Assembly: GCF_050483325.1 (NCBI RefSeq)
Contig: NZ_JBCMYF010000028.1
Location: 5,722 to 69,721 of the forward strand
Length of the DNA stretch: 64,000 nucleotides
DNA from: Bacillus_P idriensis_A
GTDB taxonomy: Bacteria > Bacillota > Bacilli > Bacillales > Bacillaceae
Direction of reading: 5' to 3'
The translations under genes and the position numbers were made by a program. This document shows positions 25,120-33,455 of the stretch, in pieces; position 1 is the stretch's first letter, and the number at the start of each line of letters is the position of its first letter. The notes beneath the pieces were generated by a model that was not told the DNA's origin, searched no databases, and saw only the letters and a list, made by a program, of their open reading frames with translations.

Positions 25120-25897
25120 ATACCATCAGAGCACCTAATCCAAGAATAGATACTGCTGCGATTGGAAGATAGTCAGTGGTGTCAGCAGCGGATGTGCCGC
25201 CCATGCCGGTTTTAGGCATTTCAGAAGGCATCATTGCAGGATCGGCAAGAACAAGCACTTCTAAAGCAGGCTCTCCGCCAGCAAACCCAACTGCGATAAC
25301 TGTATAAGCCATATTAGCTTTCAGTTCTGTTCCGGCAAGGTCAAGAACAACATCCTCTGTCCCAGCACCTCTTACCTCTAAGTCATATGATTCAGGGTCA
25401 ACTTCGATGTAATCCGTTACACCTTTAAATTCTGCACCAGGGAAAAGAACATCTCCGCCTTTAACTGCTACATCAACAGCAGGAGCATCAGGTGATAAGT
25501 GGGCAACACGCACTTTCGCTTTTCCTTCTGTAACCATATTGTCATCGTTTAATACTTTTAATTCTAGTGAATCAAGCTTGTTAATGGCAGCAGCTGTGTA
25601 AGTCATGCCTGCTTCTACTGTTAAATCTGCTGAGATAACAGGTTCTCCCTCAGCAACTGTGCCTGCTGCAAAGATTTCTACTTTATGATCGCCTGCAGGA
25701 ACCATCATGTAATCTGTTGCTGCTTTAAACTCTGCGCCTTCAACAACTGTTTTTCCGTCTACAACAACATCAACTGCCGGGGCATCTGGAGAAGCATGTA
25801 CAATTCTTACCATAGCATCATTCTCTGCTGCATAAACTCCTGTACCCAATGCCAAAAGTAAAACCATTGCTGCCATCATTGAAAAGATCTTTTTCAT
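25088..25897 (-). CDS. Secreted DUF4397 protein with sorting signal
   Basis: 269 aa. Signal peptide ending GVYAAEN, two DUF4397 repeats (VRIVHASPDAPAVDVVVDGK and VRVAHLSPDAPAVDVAVKGG), then EMPKTGMGG, a hydrophobic segment YLPIAAVSILGLGALMVYGY and a basic tail KKKASSH. This is the layout of a sortase substrate with MPKTG in place of LPXTG. The overlapping class F sortase downstream is the obvious anchoring enzyme. Likely covalently attached to the cell wall. Confidence 0.9.
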   Translation of the reverse strand: MKKIFSMMAAMVLLLALGTGVYAAENDAMVRIVHASPDAPAVDVVVDGKTVVEGAEFKAATDYMMVPAGDHKVEIFAAGTVAEGEPVISADLTVEAGMTYTAAAINKLDSLELKVLNDDNMVTEGKAKVRVAHLSPDAPAVDVAVKGGDVLFPGAEFKGVTDYIEVDPESYDLEVRGAGTEDVVLDLAGTELKANMAYTVIAVGFAGGEPALEVLVLADPAMMPSEMPKTGMGGTSAADTTDYLPIAAVSILGLGALMVYGYKKKASSH

Positions 25898-26089
25898 TTT
25901 TCCACTCCTCTTTTAATTTGTTGGACATGAGTCCTTGCATTGAATATAAACAAAAGTTATACAAAATGTATACAGTTATGATGCGCCGAATGTGCTGTGG
26001 AATTTTTACTCTGAAAAATCATCCTTTTCTGATAGAGTCATAGGAATTTGATATAATCTTATAAACGACTTCACGAGGAGAGGATCACT

Positions 26090-26476
26090 ATGGCAATTAA
26101 AGGATTTGAACATGTTGGGATACAAGTAGCAAATATCGAAAAATCGATTGAGTTTTATCAAACTGTTGCAGGGCTTGAACTGATGGACCGATTTTTACAT
26201 ACAGATGGAAAATTGAAGCTTGCTTTTTTAGGAGTGAATCATTCCATAATCGTAGAATTGATTGAAGGGTACAATCCAAATCTTCCAGCTGAAGGAAAGG
26301 TGCATCATGTTGCTTTTAAGGTAAGCGATATTGAATCCGAAGAAGAAAGACTGCGGGGACTTGGAGCAGAATTTATTTTTGATGAAATTACAACTTTGCC
26401 AAATGGAGCGAAGTATCTCTTCTTTAAAGGTCCAGACGGTGAGTGGATTGAGTATTTCGAACCGATGAATGGCTAA
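26090..26476 (+). CDS. VOC family protein (glyoxalase-like)
   Basis: 128 aa, one vicinal-oxygen-chelate domain: FEHVGIQVANIEKSIEFYQ with the metal His, VHHVAFKVSDIE, and GPDGEWIEYFEP with the terminal Glu. Could be a lactoylglutathione lyase-like or other dioxygenase/isomerase; substrate not predictable. SD GAGGAGAGG. Overlaps the next gene by 8 nt. Confidence 0.88.
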   Translation: MAIKGFEHVGIQVANIEKSIEFYQTVAGLELMDRFLHTDGKLKLAFLGVNHSIIVELIEGYNPNLPAEGKVHHVAFKVSDIESEEERLRGLGAEFIFDEITTLPNGAKYLFFKGPDGEWIEYFEPMNG

Positions 26477-27251
26477 AATGATGAATTTTTCTAAAGAGCT
26501 GGATACAGCAGAAGAAGAGTATCTGCAATTATTTTGCCGCGTGAAAGATACTGCGCTTTATAAAGCTTTCAGGGATGATTCGCTGAAAGGGATGTACAGT
26601 CATCATTTTGCAAAAATGACGACTCCTTATCATCCCATTCTTTTAAGAGAAGTGCTTGCAGCATCAAGACATGCTCTAAATCGCAGTTTCATCCATGTTA
26701 AGCTGCCTTTTAATGCAAGAGTAGATAAAAAAATGCTGTCTTATTTAACATCAGAAGACTACTTTTGCGACCTGGATTTGTATTATTTTCATGATTTAAT
26801 TCAAGTGGAGACGTGCAGCAAAATCATGACAAAGCTTGGCGAGGGTGATGCCCTTCAGGATGCATGCCGTGCAATGGAGCTCTACGATGCCAGACATATA
26901 AGCGCCTCTTTCGCAAAAAATAAAATGAAGCGGAAAAAACCATTTTACCTTTCCAAAAAAATAAGGCTTTATGTCTGTTATGAAGAGGGAGTTCCGATCG
27001 GCAGCGCGGAGCTTTACATTTCGCCTGTCACAAACATTGCAAAAATTGAAGAGGTTGCGATTTTGGATGAATATCAGCGCAGGGGATACGGATCATCTTT
27101 TATGAAATGTCTTTTGAATGAGGCAAAGCAGCTCGGAGCGGCTTGTGCCTACCTCATTACGGTCAATGAAGCTCCATCCAGAGCTTTTTATGAAAAGCTC
27201 GGATTTATAAAAGTGTTGGAACAGGAGAACATTTTTAAGAATTTGATTTAA
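26469..27251 (+). CDS. GNAT family N-acetyltransferase
   Basis: 260 aa. C-terminal GNAT domain (about residues 165-260) with acetyl-CoA loop EYQRRGYGSSFMK and RAFYEKLGFIKV. The N-terminal 150 residues form a divergent second GNAT-like half. Start overlaps the VOC gene, so the two are co-translated. Substrate unknown. Confidence 0.85.
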   Translation: MAKMMNFSKELDTAEEEYLQLFCRVKDTALYKAFRDDSLKGMYSHHFAKMTTPYHPILLREVLAASRHALNRSFIHVKLPFNARVDKKMLSYLTSEDYFCDLDLYYFHDLIQVETCSKIMTKLGEGDALQDACRAMELYDARHISASFAKNKMKRKKPFYLSKKIRLYVCYEEGVPIGSAELYISPVTNIAKIEEVAILDEYQRRGYGSSFMKCLLNEAKQLGAACAYLITVNEAPSRAFYEKLGFIKVLEQENIFKNLI

Positions 27252-27357
27252 AGATCTTTTTTCTTTTTTCAGGAAATAGGCGAATGCACATACGAGACAA
27301 CCACCTACCTCATAAAGTAAGACTGTAAAGAAAATCAAAATGAAGAGGTGTTTTTTC

Positions 27358-27489
27358 ATGTACGGTTATGACTGCGGATGTTCTTATCCTTCTTACCCTG
27401 TTCAATGCGGCGGGTATGGAAGCAGCTTTGTATTGATTGTTGTCTTGTTTATTTTGTTGATTATTGTTGGTTCAGCTTATATTTGCTAG
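27358..27489 (+). CDS. YjcZ family sporulation peptide
   Basis: 43 aa: Tyr/Gly/Cys-rich head (MYGYDCGCSYPSYPVQCGGY) and one membrane helix (SSFVLIVVLFILLIIVGSAY). This is the YjcZ/YtrH-type tail found in spore-forming bacilli. GAAGAGGTG lies about 7 nt upstream. Has its own terminator. Location predicted in the forespore or spore membrane. Confidence 0.85.
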   Translation: MYGYDCGCSYPSYPVQCGGYGSSFVLIVVLFILLIIVGSAYIC

Positions 27490-27499
27490 TTAAAAGCGG

Positions 27500-27527
27500 G
27501 AAGCCTCTTTAAATGGAGGCTTTTTTC
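27500..27527 (+). terminator. Terminator after yjcZ-like gene
   Basis: AAGCCTC / GAGGCTTTTTTC hairpin. Confidence 0.88.
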
Positions 27528-27649
27528 TTTGCGGAAAAAGTACAGGATGCACATTGGTATAATAGATGTGCAAAATTAGAAAATGAAGTGTATATATATA
27601 GGAATTAATTCCCCATTATGTGTTTTAATAGGAAAAATTTGAAATAAAA

Positions 27650-27678
27650 TTGCTATTCACATGTCGAACTGTTATGAT
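27650..27678 (+). promoter_or_regulatory. Promoter of the cold shock gene
   Basis: TTGCTA (27650-27655), 17 bp, TATGAT (27673-27678). It gives a 5' leader of about 110 nt, as expected for csp genes. Confidence 0.5.
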
Positions 27679-27765
27679 GAAGGAGAATTATTTTTGTTCG
27701 CAGTACAAGTTTCAAAAAGCTTACGTCTTGATTGAAATGAACATGAACAAGAATAGTAATACATT

Positions 27766-27786
27766 GTGTGTTTACACACTAGGAGG
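27766..27786 (+). promoter_or_regulatory. Hairpin next to csp ribosome binding site
   Basis: GTGTGT-TT-ACACAC (27766-27779) ends one base before the AGGAGG SD (27781-27786). A structure at this spot could change ribosome access with temperature. Confidence 0.45.
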
Positions 27787-27795
27787 CAACATAAC

Positions 27796-27996
27796 ATGGA
27801 ACAAGGTAAAGTAAAATGGTTTAACTCAGAAAAAGGTTTTGGATTCATCGAAGTTGAAGGTGGAGAAGATGTATTCGTTCATTTCTCAGCTATTCAAGGC
27901 GAAGGCTACAAAACATTAGAAGAAGGCCAATCAGTTACATTTGAAACTGAGCAAGGTCAACGTGGACTTCAAGCAACTAACGTTCGCAAAGCATAA
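27796..27996 (+). CDS. cspD: Cold shock protein
   Basis: 66 aa, single OB-fold cold shock domain. RNP1 GFGFIEVEG and RNP2 VFVHFSAIQ are intact; KVKWFN at the start. RNA chaperone/antiterminator in the cytosol. The name cspD is suggested by synteny with ypoP/msr in B. subtilis; CspB or CspC are equally similar in sequence. Long leader as noted. Confidence 0.93.
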   Translation: MEQGKVKWFNSEKGFGFIEVEGGEDVFVHFSAIQGEGYKTLEEGQSVTFETEQGQRGLQATNVRKA

Positions 27997-28013
27997 TCCA
28001 TATAATTGTCCGG

Positions 28014-28042
28014 GCAGCCCTTATGACAGGGCTGTTTTTTTG
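28014..28042 (+). terminator. Terminator after csp gene
   Basis: CAGCCC / GGGCTG stem followed by seven T. Confidence 0.9.
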
Positions 28043-28081
28043 TATGTGAGGTTTATAACCATAGGTACCTTTATACAAATT

Positions 28082-28111
28082 AAAAGGACCTCAACATGTG
28101 AAGTCCTTTTT
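28082..28111. terminator. Terminator between csp and the PG-binding gene
   Basis: AAAAGGACCTCA / TGAAGTCCTTTTT; usable for the minus-strand gene that ends at 28125. Confidence 0.8.
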
Positions 28112-28124
28112 CAAGTTATTCTAA

Positions 28125-28685
28125 CTAGTCATTCAAAACCTTCTCAAGCGCATCTCTTGTATTAGGACCGTAAATCCCATCATCCGCGAGATCTGGAAAG
28201 CGCTGCTGAAATTTAAGGATGGCTCCTTCTGTTTTTGGTCCATAAACCCCATCCTCCACAAGCCCTGAGCCAATGTCATTTAAGCCTTGCTGAAGTTTTA
28301 AAACGTCGCTGCCTCTGCTGCCGGGCTTAAGAATCGTATTCGGAAGACCGAATGTGTTGATTTCTACTGATAGAACCTCATGTGTTTTCGGTCCGTAAAT
28401 TCCGTCTGCTTTTAATTCTTTTTTAGCTGTCTGATAATAATAGACGGCTTTCGTTGTTTTCGGGCCAAAAATACCATCGACTGTTAACGCTGCTTCTGCT
28501 GCTTCATTTAAGGAGCGCTGAATGATTTTAACGTTTTCACCACGTGTGCCTTCTTTTACAATACCGGACTCAGGCAGAGTAAAGATATAAGGGATATGTT
28601 CATGGGCGCTGCTTGCCTGAGGTGCCGTCATCATTAATGCGGATGCCGTAAAGACAGCTGCTGAAACCATTTTCCATTTTTTCAT
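28125..28685 (-). CDS. Secreted peptidoglycan-binding protein
   Basis: 186 aa. Signal peptide ending QASSA, then two PG_binding_1 repeats, each with the pattern RGENVKIIQRSLN...DGIFGPKTTKAV and RGSDVLKLQQGLN...DGVYGPKTEGAI. Contains no catalytic domain, so it binds rather than cuts the wall. ATG 28685 has GGGAGA upstream; the longer frame starting further out lacks an SD. Confidence 0.9.
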   Translation of the reverse strand: MKKWKMVSAAVFTASALMMTAPQASSAHEHIPYIFTLPESGIVKEGTRGENVKIIQRSLNEAAEAALTVDGIFGPKTTKAVYYYQTAKKELKADGIYGPKTHEVLSVEINTFGLPNTILKPGSRGSDVLKLQQGLNDIGSGLVEDGVYGPKTEGAILKFQQRFPDLADDGIYGPNTRDALEKVLND

Positions 28686-28848
28686 ATTTTCTCTCCCTTT
28701 CTTTTGGTTTACATGCATGTGACGGAAGGGAGAAGAGAATAGTTTCATATTTAGTCGAAATTTTCATTCTATTTTATAGTTGAAACTTTTTCCATGTTGA
28801 ATCGTATTAAGAGGGATGACTTTTAAAAAAAGATTAAAGGAGAAATCA

Positions 28849-29379
28849 ATGGAATTATTAATTGCTTATACAGCTGTGTTTATTATGGCAGCCATTCCGC
28901 TGTTCGAAGTTTATGGAGTGATTCCGATCGGTATCCTTGCAGGCCTTTCGCCTCTCGCAGTTTCTGTCGTTGCCTTCCTTGGAAATGCGTTTACTGTCAT
29001 CTTGCTTATTCTGCTCGTTGACAAAGTGAAAAACTTCCTTCAAAAGAGAAAAATGAAAAAGCAAGGAATGACTGTGATGAATGAGGAAGCTGCGTCACTC
29101 GAAGCAGAAGATTCAAAGCGGTCAAAACGGGCAAAAAAAATCTGGCGCCGTGCCGGTCTTCCTGGACTGACGATTATAGGACCGCTTTTGGTAGGCTCTC
29201 ATTTAGCTGCGTTTTTAAGCATGAGCTTTGGCTCAAAACGGACGGTTGTTACCGGGTGGATGCTTGTCAGTTTAGTCATCTGGTCTGCAGCTGCCGGAAT
29301 CGGGACATGGCTTGGTGCAGACTTTCTGACAGCAGAAGGTCAATATGAAGGATTTTTAAAAGATTTCCTTGAAAAATAA
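28849..29379 (+). CDS. Small multi-drug export family membrane protein
   Basis: 176 aa. N-terminal AAIPLFEVYGVIPIGILAGL and C-terminal GLPGLTIIGPLLVGSHLAAF are typical of the Sm_multidrug_ex family (PF06695). About four membrane helices with a Lys/Glu-rich cytosolic loop at 60-95. Family name aside, transport activity is poorly shown. AAAGGAG sets ATG 28849. Confidence 0.85.
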   Translation: MELLIAYTAVFIMAAIPLFEVYGVIPIGILAGLSPLAVSVVAFLGNAFTVILLILLVDKVKNFLQKRKMKKQGMTVMNEEAASLEAEDSKRSKRAKKIWRRAGLPGLTIIGPLLVGSHLAAFLSMSFGSKRTVVTGWMLVSLVIWSAAAGIGTWLGADFLTAEGQYEGFLKDFLEK

Positions 29380-29455
29380 GCTGCAGGCTGATGTCTATAA
29401 AACAAACCATCAGTCGGTTTTTGTAGAAATCGATCAGATCAATTAAACCTGTCCC

Positions 29456-29488
29456 TTAGCGTTCTTCTCATAGAAGAACGCTATTTTC
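29456..29488 (+). terminator. Terminator before the TIR gene
   Basis: TAGCGTTCTTC / GAAGAACGCTATTTTC hairpin. It isolates the following gene group. Confidence 0.8.
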
Positions 29489-29588
29489 ATGTAAAATCTC
29501 CTATTATCCCTCATATCTATCTGCTGGCTTGAATATAATTTCGGGAGACTGCACAAAGGATTTTTTAGGAGGGGAGGAGACCCTGCTC

Positions 29589-30386
29589 TTGATCGATACT
29601 ATATTTATCAGTCATGCCCACCGTGATGAAGCATATGTGCGGGAATTGGTTAATTTGCTGACGATGATGAAAGTGCCCAATATCGTCTGCAGTTCATACC
29701 CTGGCTATCACATACCAAATGATGAGGACATATACGAATATCTTCACAAAAAACTAAGCGGCAATTCATGGGTCATTTATGTGCTGTCTGAACATTATTA
29801 TAAAAGCCCAGCATGCCTGAACGAAATGGGCGCCTGCTGGATTTTGAATAAAAAATACACATCTATCTTAACACCCTCTTTTGATTATAAGGAAATGAAG
29901 GGAGCCATCAATCCGAATCAGATTTCGTTTAAGCTGAATGACCTTGACCGTCTGTATGAGTTTTTAGAGAATGCGCGAGAGGTTTTTAAGCTTGAGAAAC
30001 CTCCAGGGACATTTTTGGTGAAAATATGCGAGCAGGCTGTTCGAAATGTCAATCAGCTTGCAGATGACGAAAAAAGAGACAGAAAGCTGATTACCTGCCA
30101 TTTAGAAGGAATCCGGATTGATCCTAAAGAAAGTTTTTGCCTCCAAATCAGACTGCGCTTAAAGAATCCTGCAGAGCATGATATACAGCTGGATGTGGTG
30201 AAAATAGGGCTGTCAGATGAAAATGGCGCTTCTTTTACCTATACGCTTCAGCCGGCAGATATAAAATTGTACAGCCTGGAAAATAAAATCGTTTTCCTAT
30301 CAGTAAAAATCGGAGATTCCAAGTATGAACCTTATTTGCATCAAAGTGAAAAAATAGATTTGAAATTCAGCAGGGATGTCTGGTAA
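29589..30386 (+). CDS. TIR-domain protein with C-terminal beta domain
   Basis: 265 aa. N-terminal TIR domain (residues 1-135): DTIFISHAHRDEAYV, CSSYPGYHIPNDEDIYEYL, VIYVLSEHYYKSPACLNEMG. The Glu of CLNEMG (about residue 79) sits where NAD-cleaving TIRs have their catalytic Glu. After a helical linker comes a β-rich domain (170-265, LRLKNPAEHDIQLDVVKIGL). GGAGGAG 9 nt upstream sets TTG 29589; the earlier TTG 29529 lies upstream of a TATAAT (29534-29539). NAD hydrolase or defence signalling role inferred from family. Confidence 0.85.
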   Translation: MIDTIFISHAHRDEAYVRELVNLLTMMKVPNIVCSSYPGYHIPNDEDIYEYLHKKLSGNSWVIYVLSEHYYKSPACLNEMGACWILNKKYTSILTPSFDYKEMKGAINPNQISFKLNDLDRLYEFLENAREVFKLEKPPGTFLVKICEQAVRNVNQLADDEKRDRKLITCHLEGIRIDPKESFCLQIRLRLKNPAEHDIQLDVVKIGLSDENGASFTYTLQPADIKLYSLENKIVFLSVKIGDSKYEPYLHQSEKIDLKFSRDVW

Positions 30387-30414
30387 GGATTTCGATTTGA
30401 TTGGAGGTAGTGTG

Positions 30415-31101
30415 ATGAAAGTTGAACTGAGTGCAGAGCAGAAAAAAATAAGAAAGCAAATTGAAGAGAAACTGGATGTCATTGTGCATTTTCTTAATTT
30501 AGCAAGAGAAGAACGGCAAAAACAATCATACGAGAACATTGAAAAAGTATATGCGGAAATGGGGACAGCAGCCCATAAATTGCATATGACTCTCGATCCA
30601 AAACCGAAGCTGCAGCGCGAAACAGTCAGGCTTCGTGGATTGAAGCCTGAACATCCGGAATTCTATCACCATATTCGGCCAGTAGAAGAGCTCTTGAACT
30701 ATTTGGATGATACACATGCAAATGATGAGCCTGTGGATCAAACACTTGGCGAAACCTTTTATCTGGATGTTTTTACACGGAAATGGGGGCATCTTGACAG
30801 GTATACTTTGCTTCGCAACGAAGAAGGATGGCTTATTAAGCACATGTCTCAAAACGAGCAGGGAGGGCGGGATGCTGAACCAATCTTAAGCTATGTTCTC
30901 CGCCATGATCATGTTTCTTATCCCCGGAATTTAAGCTCGATTATGGAAGATATTTGGTACAGGGCAGCGGATGAAGGTTTATCCCGTGATGAAGTGCAGG
31001 CCATGCTTAAGGAAGTGTCAGATTGGATTTCAATGACAGAGCAAAATTATCCAAGCCATATAGCCCTGAATAAAAAGAAGCAAAAGGGCTTTTACTCTTA
31101 G
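30415..31101 (+). CDS. Uncharacterised partner of the TIR protein
   Basis: 228 aa, cytosolic, no signal or membrane segment. N-terminal helical part (EQKKIRKQIEEKLDVIVHFL), then an α/β domain with FYLDVFTRKWGHLDRYTLLR and a C-terminal AADEGLSRDEVQAMLKEVSD. GGAGGT precedes ATG 30415, only 28 bp after the TIR gene. I do not recognise the family. The tight spacing suggests it works with the TIR protein. Confidence 0.75.
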   Translation: MKVELSAEQKKIRKQIEEKLDVIVHFLNLAREERQKQSYENIEKVYAEMGTAAHKLHMTLDPKPKLQRETVRLRGLKPEHPEFYHHIRPVEELLNYLDDTHANDEPVDQTLGETFYLDVFTRKWGHLDRYTLLRNEEGWLIKHMSQNEQGGRDAEPILSYVLRHDHVSYPRNLSSIMEDIWYRAADEGLSRDEVQAMLKEVSDWISMTEQNYPSHIALNKKKQKGFYS

Positions 31102-31144
31102 AAAGCAGGCTTTCAAGCAGGGAAGTTTTTAGGGGGAGTGAAAC

Positions 31145-31954
31145 GTGGGGTATTATTTAAAAGCAGAAGACGATGTAAATTTATTTGTGGAGGACATTGG
31201 CCCAAAAGATGGCCGTGTCATCTTTTTCATTCATGGCTGGCCAGTTAATCATAAAATGTTTGAGTATCAGTTCAACCAGCTGCCCCGCCTTGGATTCAGG
31301 TGCATCGCCATGGACATTCGAGGCTTCGGCAAATCAGACAGGCCGTGGACAGGCTATTCCTATGATAGACTCGCGGATGATGTTCGGATCGTGATCGATT
31401 CTCTTCAGCTAAAAGAATTCACACTTGCGGGATTTTCTATGGGTGGAGCAATTGCAATCCGTTACATGGCCCGTCATGCAGGACACCAAGCAGCGAAACT
31501 TGCGCTTTTTGCAGCTGCGGCGCCTTCGTTCACTAAGCGCCCTGATTATCCGTACGGCATGTCCAAATCAGAGGTGAATAAATTAATAGATCAAACCTAT
31601 AAGGACCGTCCGGAAATGCTATCTGGCTTTGGGCAGATTTTCTTCTCAAAATATATTACTGAAAGCTTTAAAAATTGGTTCCAGGATCTTGGCCTGGAAG
31701 GGTCGGGCCATGGTACAGCCCTGACTGCTTTATCTCTTCGGGATGAAGATCTCCGGACGGATTTAGGAAAAATTTCTGTGCCAACTGCTATTTTCCACGG
31801 AATGAAAGACCAGGTATGTCCGTTTATTTTTGCGAAGCTTATGAATGAGGGAATAAAAGACTCAGAAATCATTCCCTTTAAATACAGCGGACACGGCCTG
31901 TTTTATGATGAACTTGAAAAATTCAACCGGGAACTGGCAAGGTTTTTGGAATAG
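31145..31954 (+). CDS. Alpha/beta hydrolase
   Basis: 269 aa. HGWPVNHKMFEYQ oxyanion loop, nucleophile elbow AGFSMGGAIA near residue 97, Asp in FHGMKDQVCP and His in YSGHGLFYDE. Resembles non-haem chloroperoxidase/esterase-type hydrolases. GTG 31145 has AGGGGGAGTG upstream. 43 bp downstream of the TIR partner gene with no clear terminator between, so it may belong to that group. Confidence 0.88.
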   Translation: MGYYLKAEDDVNLFVEDIGPKDGRVIFFIHGWPVNHKMFEYQFNQLPRLGFRCIAMDIRGFGKSDRPWTGYSYDRLADDVRIVIDSLQLKEFTLAGFSMGGAIAIRYMARHAGHQAAKLALFAAAAPSFTKRPDYPYGMSKSEVNKLIDQTYKDRPEMLSGFGQIFFSKYITESFKNWFQDLGLEGSGHGTALTALSLRDEDLRTDLGKISVPTAIFHGMKDQVCPFIFAKLMNEGIKDSEIIPFKYSGHGLFYDELEKFNRELARFLE

Positions 31955-32033
31955 GCTCTGAATTTTCACGTTGATTCATGTCTCTTTTGTAAGTATCATA
32001 AGGATAGCGTACATAAAGAGGAGGCACCATTTT

Positions 32034-32654
32034 TTGAAACAGCACGTTCTTTTTTACTCATTTGTTTTTCTGTTATGCTTTCTGCTCGGATTTATACAAG
32101 CTCCGTTTTATTTGATTGCATTGCTGCTGATCCTTTCAATGAGCTGGTATATGTATATCCAAATCAGTCCGATTCTTTTTTCAAAGGATGTTCATAAATC
32201 TGAAAAATTCATCCTGAAGCATCAGAAAAACCCGCTGTATCAGTTTTATTATGCCATTGCCAATAACCTGGAAGGTGAAGCGGAAGAAGCATTGGCGAAA
32301 TTTAATGCCAAATACAAAAACTCTCACCGGCAGGCCTTAATGAATACAACTTTTGCGCTTTATCGAAAAGATGTTTCAGAAGCTAGAAAACATGTCGTTT
32401 CGATCAAACCTCCAGTTTACCGTACTTATTATGAAGCTTTAATCGCAGCAGAGTCCAGACAATATGACGTGGCGAAAAGACTTGCCGAACAGCTCCCAAA
32501 AGGCTGGATGAAAGAAAGCGTGCTTGCTGAAGTTTCAGAAAAGCAAGGAAACAGAGCTGCTGCTAAACTGCATACAGAAAGTGCCTATGAACAGACAAGG
32601 GGCTTGCAGAGATACTTAATCTATAAAAATAACGAAACTTATTTTGCTTCTTAG
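32034..32654 (+). CDS. Two-helix membrane protein with TPR-like tail
   Basis: 206 aa. Two adjacent hydrophobic helices (residues 5-45), then a soluble helical region with repeated pairs (EAEEALAKFNAKYKNS, AKRLAEQLPKGWM, AKLHTESAYEQTRG). TTG 32034 has GAGGAGG upstream. No family recognised. Last gene of the TIR group before a terminator. Confidence 0.7.
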   Translation: MKQHVLFYSFVFLLCFLLGFIQAPFYLIALLLILSMSWYMYIQISPILFSKDVHKSEKFILKHQKNPLYQFYYAIANNLEGEAEEALAKFNAKYKNSHRQALMNTTFALYRKDVSEARKHVVSIKPPVYRTYYEALIAAESRQYDVAKRLAEQLPKGWMKESVLAEVSEKQGNRAAAKLHTESAYEQTRGLQRYLIYKNNETYFAS

Positions 32655-32655
32655 A

Positions 32656-32685
32656 GCATCAATCTTGAGATTGGTGTTTTTTTGT
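32656..32685 (+). terminator. Terminator after the TIR group
   Basis: CATCAATCT / AGATTGGTG hairpin with seven T. The next 210 bp up to 32898 hold no gene I can support. Confidence 0.8.
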
Positions 32686-32898
32686 GCAAAAAAATACGAA
32701 TCGCTAGGAATGATCATAAAATGAAATTTGATTTACTTGCCAATCCGGGTAAACTACTTGCCAGAATGCCTCTTTTACTAGCCGGAATTGATAAAATACT
32801 TTCCAGAATATATGAATTCTATCTTTTTTCCAATTGCCTCCATTTAATGCTAGTAAATGGAACAAAATAGATTTTTATGAATAAATTAAAAGGAACAG

Positions 32899-32927
32899 TT
32901 GAAATTAGCTGGAATGTATTGTAAACT
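32899..32927 (+). promoter_or_regulatory. Promoter of the thrZ T-box leader
   Basis: TTGAAA (32899-32904), 17 bp, TAAACT (32922-32927). Confidence 0.5.
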
Positions 32928-32939
32928 CAGAAATAATTA

Positions 32940-33178
32940 TTTGAAAAGTGATGAAAAGGACATGAGTCATTTTAAACGGTTTTCAGAGAGGGAAGGACTG
33001 CTGGGATCTTCCTAACGCAGAAAATGAACTTACCGCCTTGATACTGCACGGAGGAAATGCCGTGCCGCAGACGCTGCGTTAAAGCGCTGGAGCCATTTCT
33101 TTTTTAAAAGGATGGAAAGCTGGGTGGAACCACGGGTAAACGCGCTCGTCCCTATTTTAGGGATGAGCGCGTTTTTTT
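32940..33178 (+). promoter_or_regulatory. T-box riboswitch 1 (threonine)
   Basis: Full T-box leader: AGAGGGAAGG region, specifier loop GAACTTACCGCC with the Thr codon ACC at 33032-33034, T-box GGGTGGAACCACGGG at 33122-33136 and a terminator AACGCGCTCGTCCC / GGGATGAGCGCGTT with poly-T at 33139-33178. Senses uncharged tRNA-Thr and prevents termination when it is bound. Confidence 0.93.
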
Positions 33179-33194
33179 AATTCCATAAAAAAGT

Positions 33195-33428
33195 ACAGAT
33201 AAGGACACGGGTCATTTAGCCGGTTTACAGAGAGGGAAGGATTGCTGAGAACTTCCTGATGCAGGAAAATGAACTTACCGCCTTGGAACTGCACGGAGGA
33301 AATGCCGTGCCGCAGACGCTGCGTTAAAGCGCTGGAGCCATTTCTTTTTTTTAAAAAGGATGGAAAGCTGGGTGGAACCACGGGTAAACGCGCTCGTCCC
33401 TATTTTAGGGATGAGCGCGTTTTTTATA
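33195..33428 (+). promoter_or_regulatory. T-box riboswitch 2 (threonine)
   Basis: Second leader in tandem, nearly identical to the first. Specifier ACC at 33277-33279, T-box at 33370-33384, terminator 33387-33427. No promoter lies between, so both must read through for thrZ to be expressed. Confidence 0.93.
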
Positions 33429-33455
33429 TTTTCTTATAATGAGGAGTGTTTTAAG

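Noticed and set aside
32682..32870. 62-aa frame after the TIR group
   Set aside because: It begins inside the terminator T-run, lacks an SD, and resembles no family.
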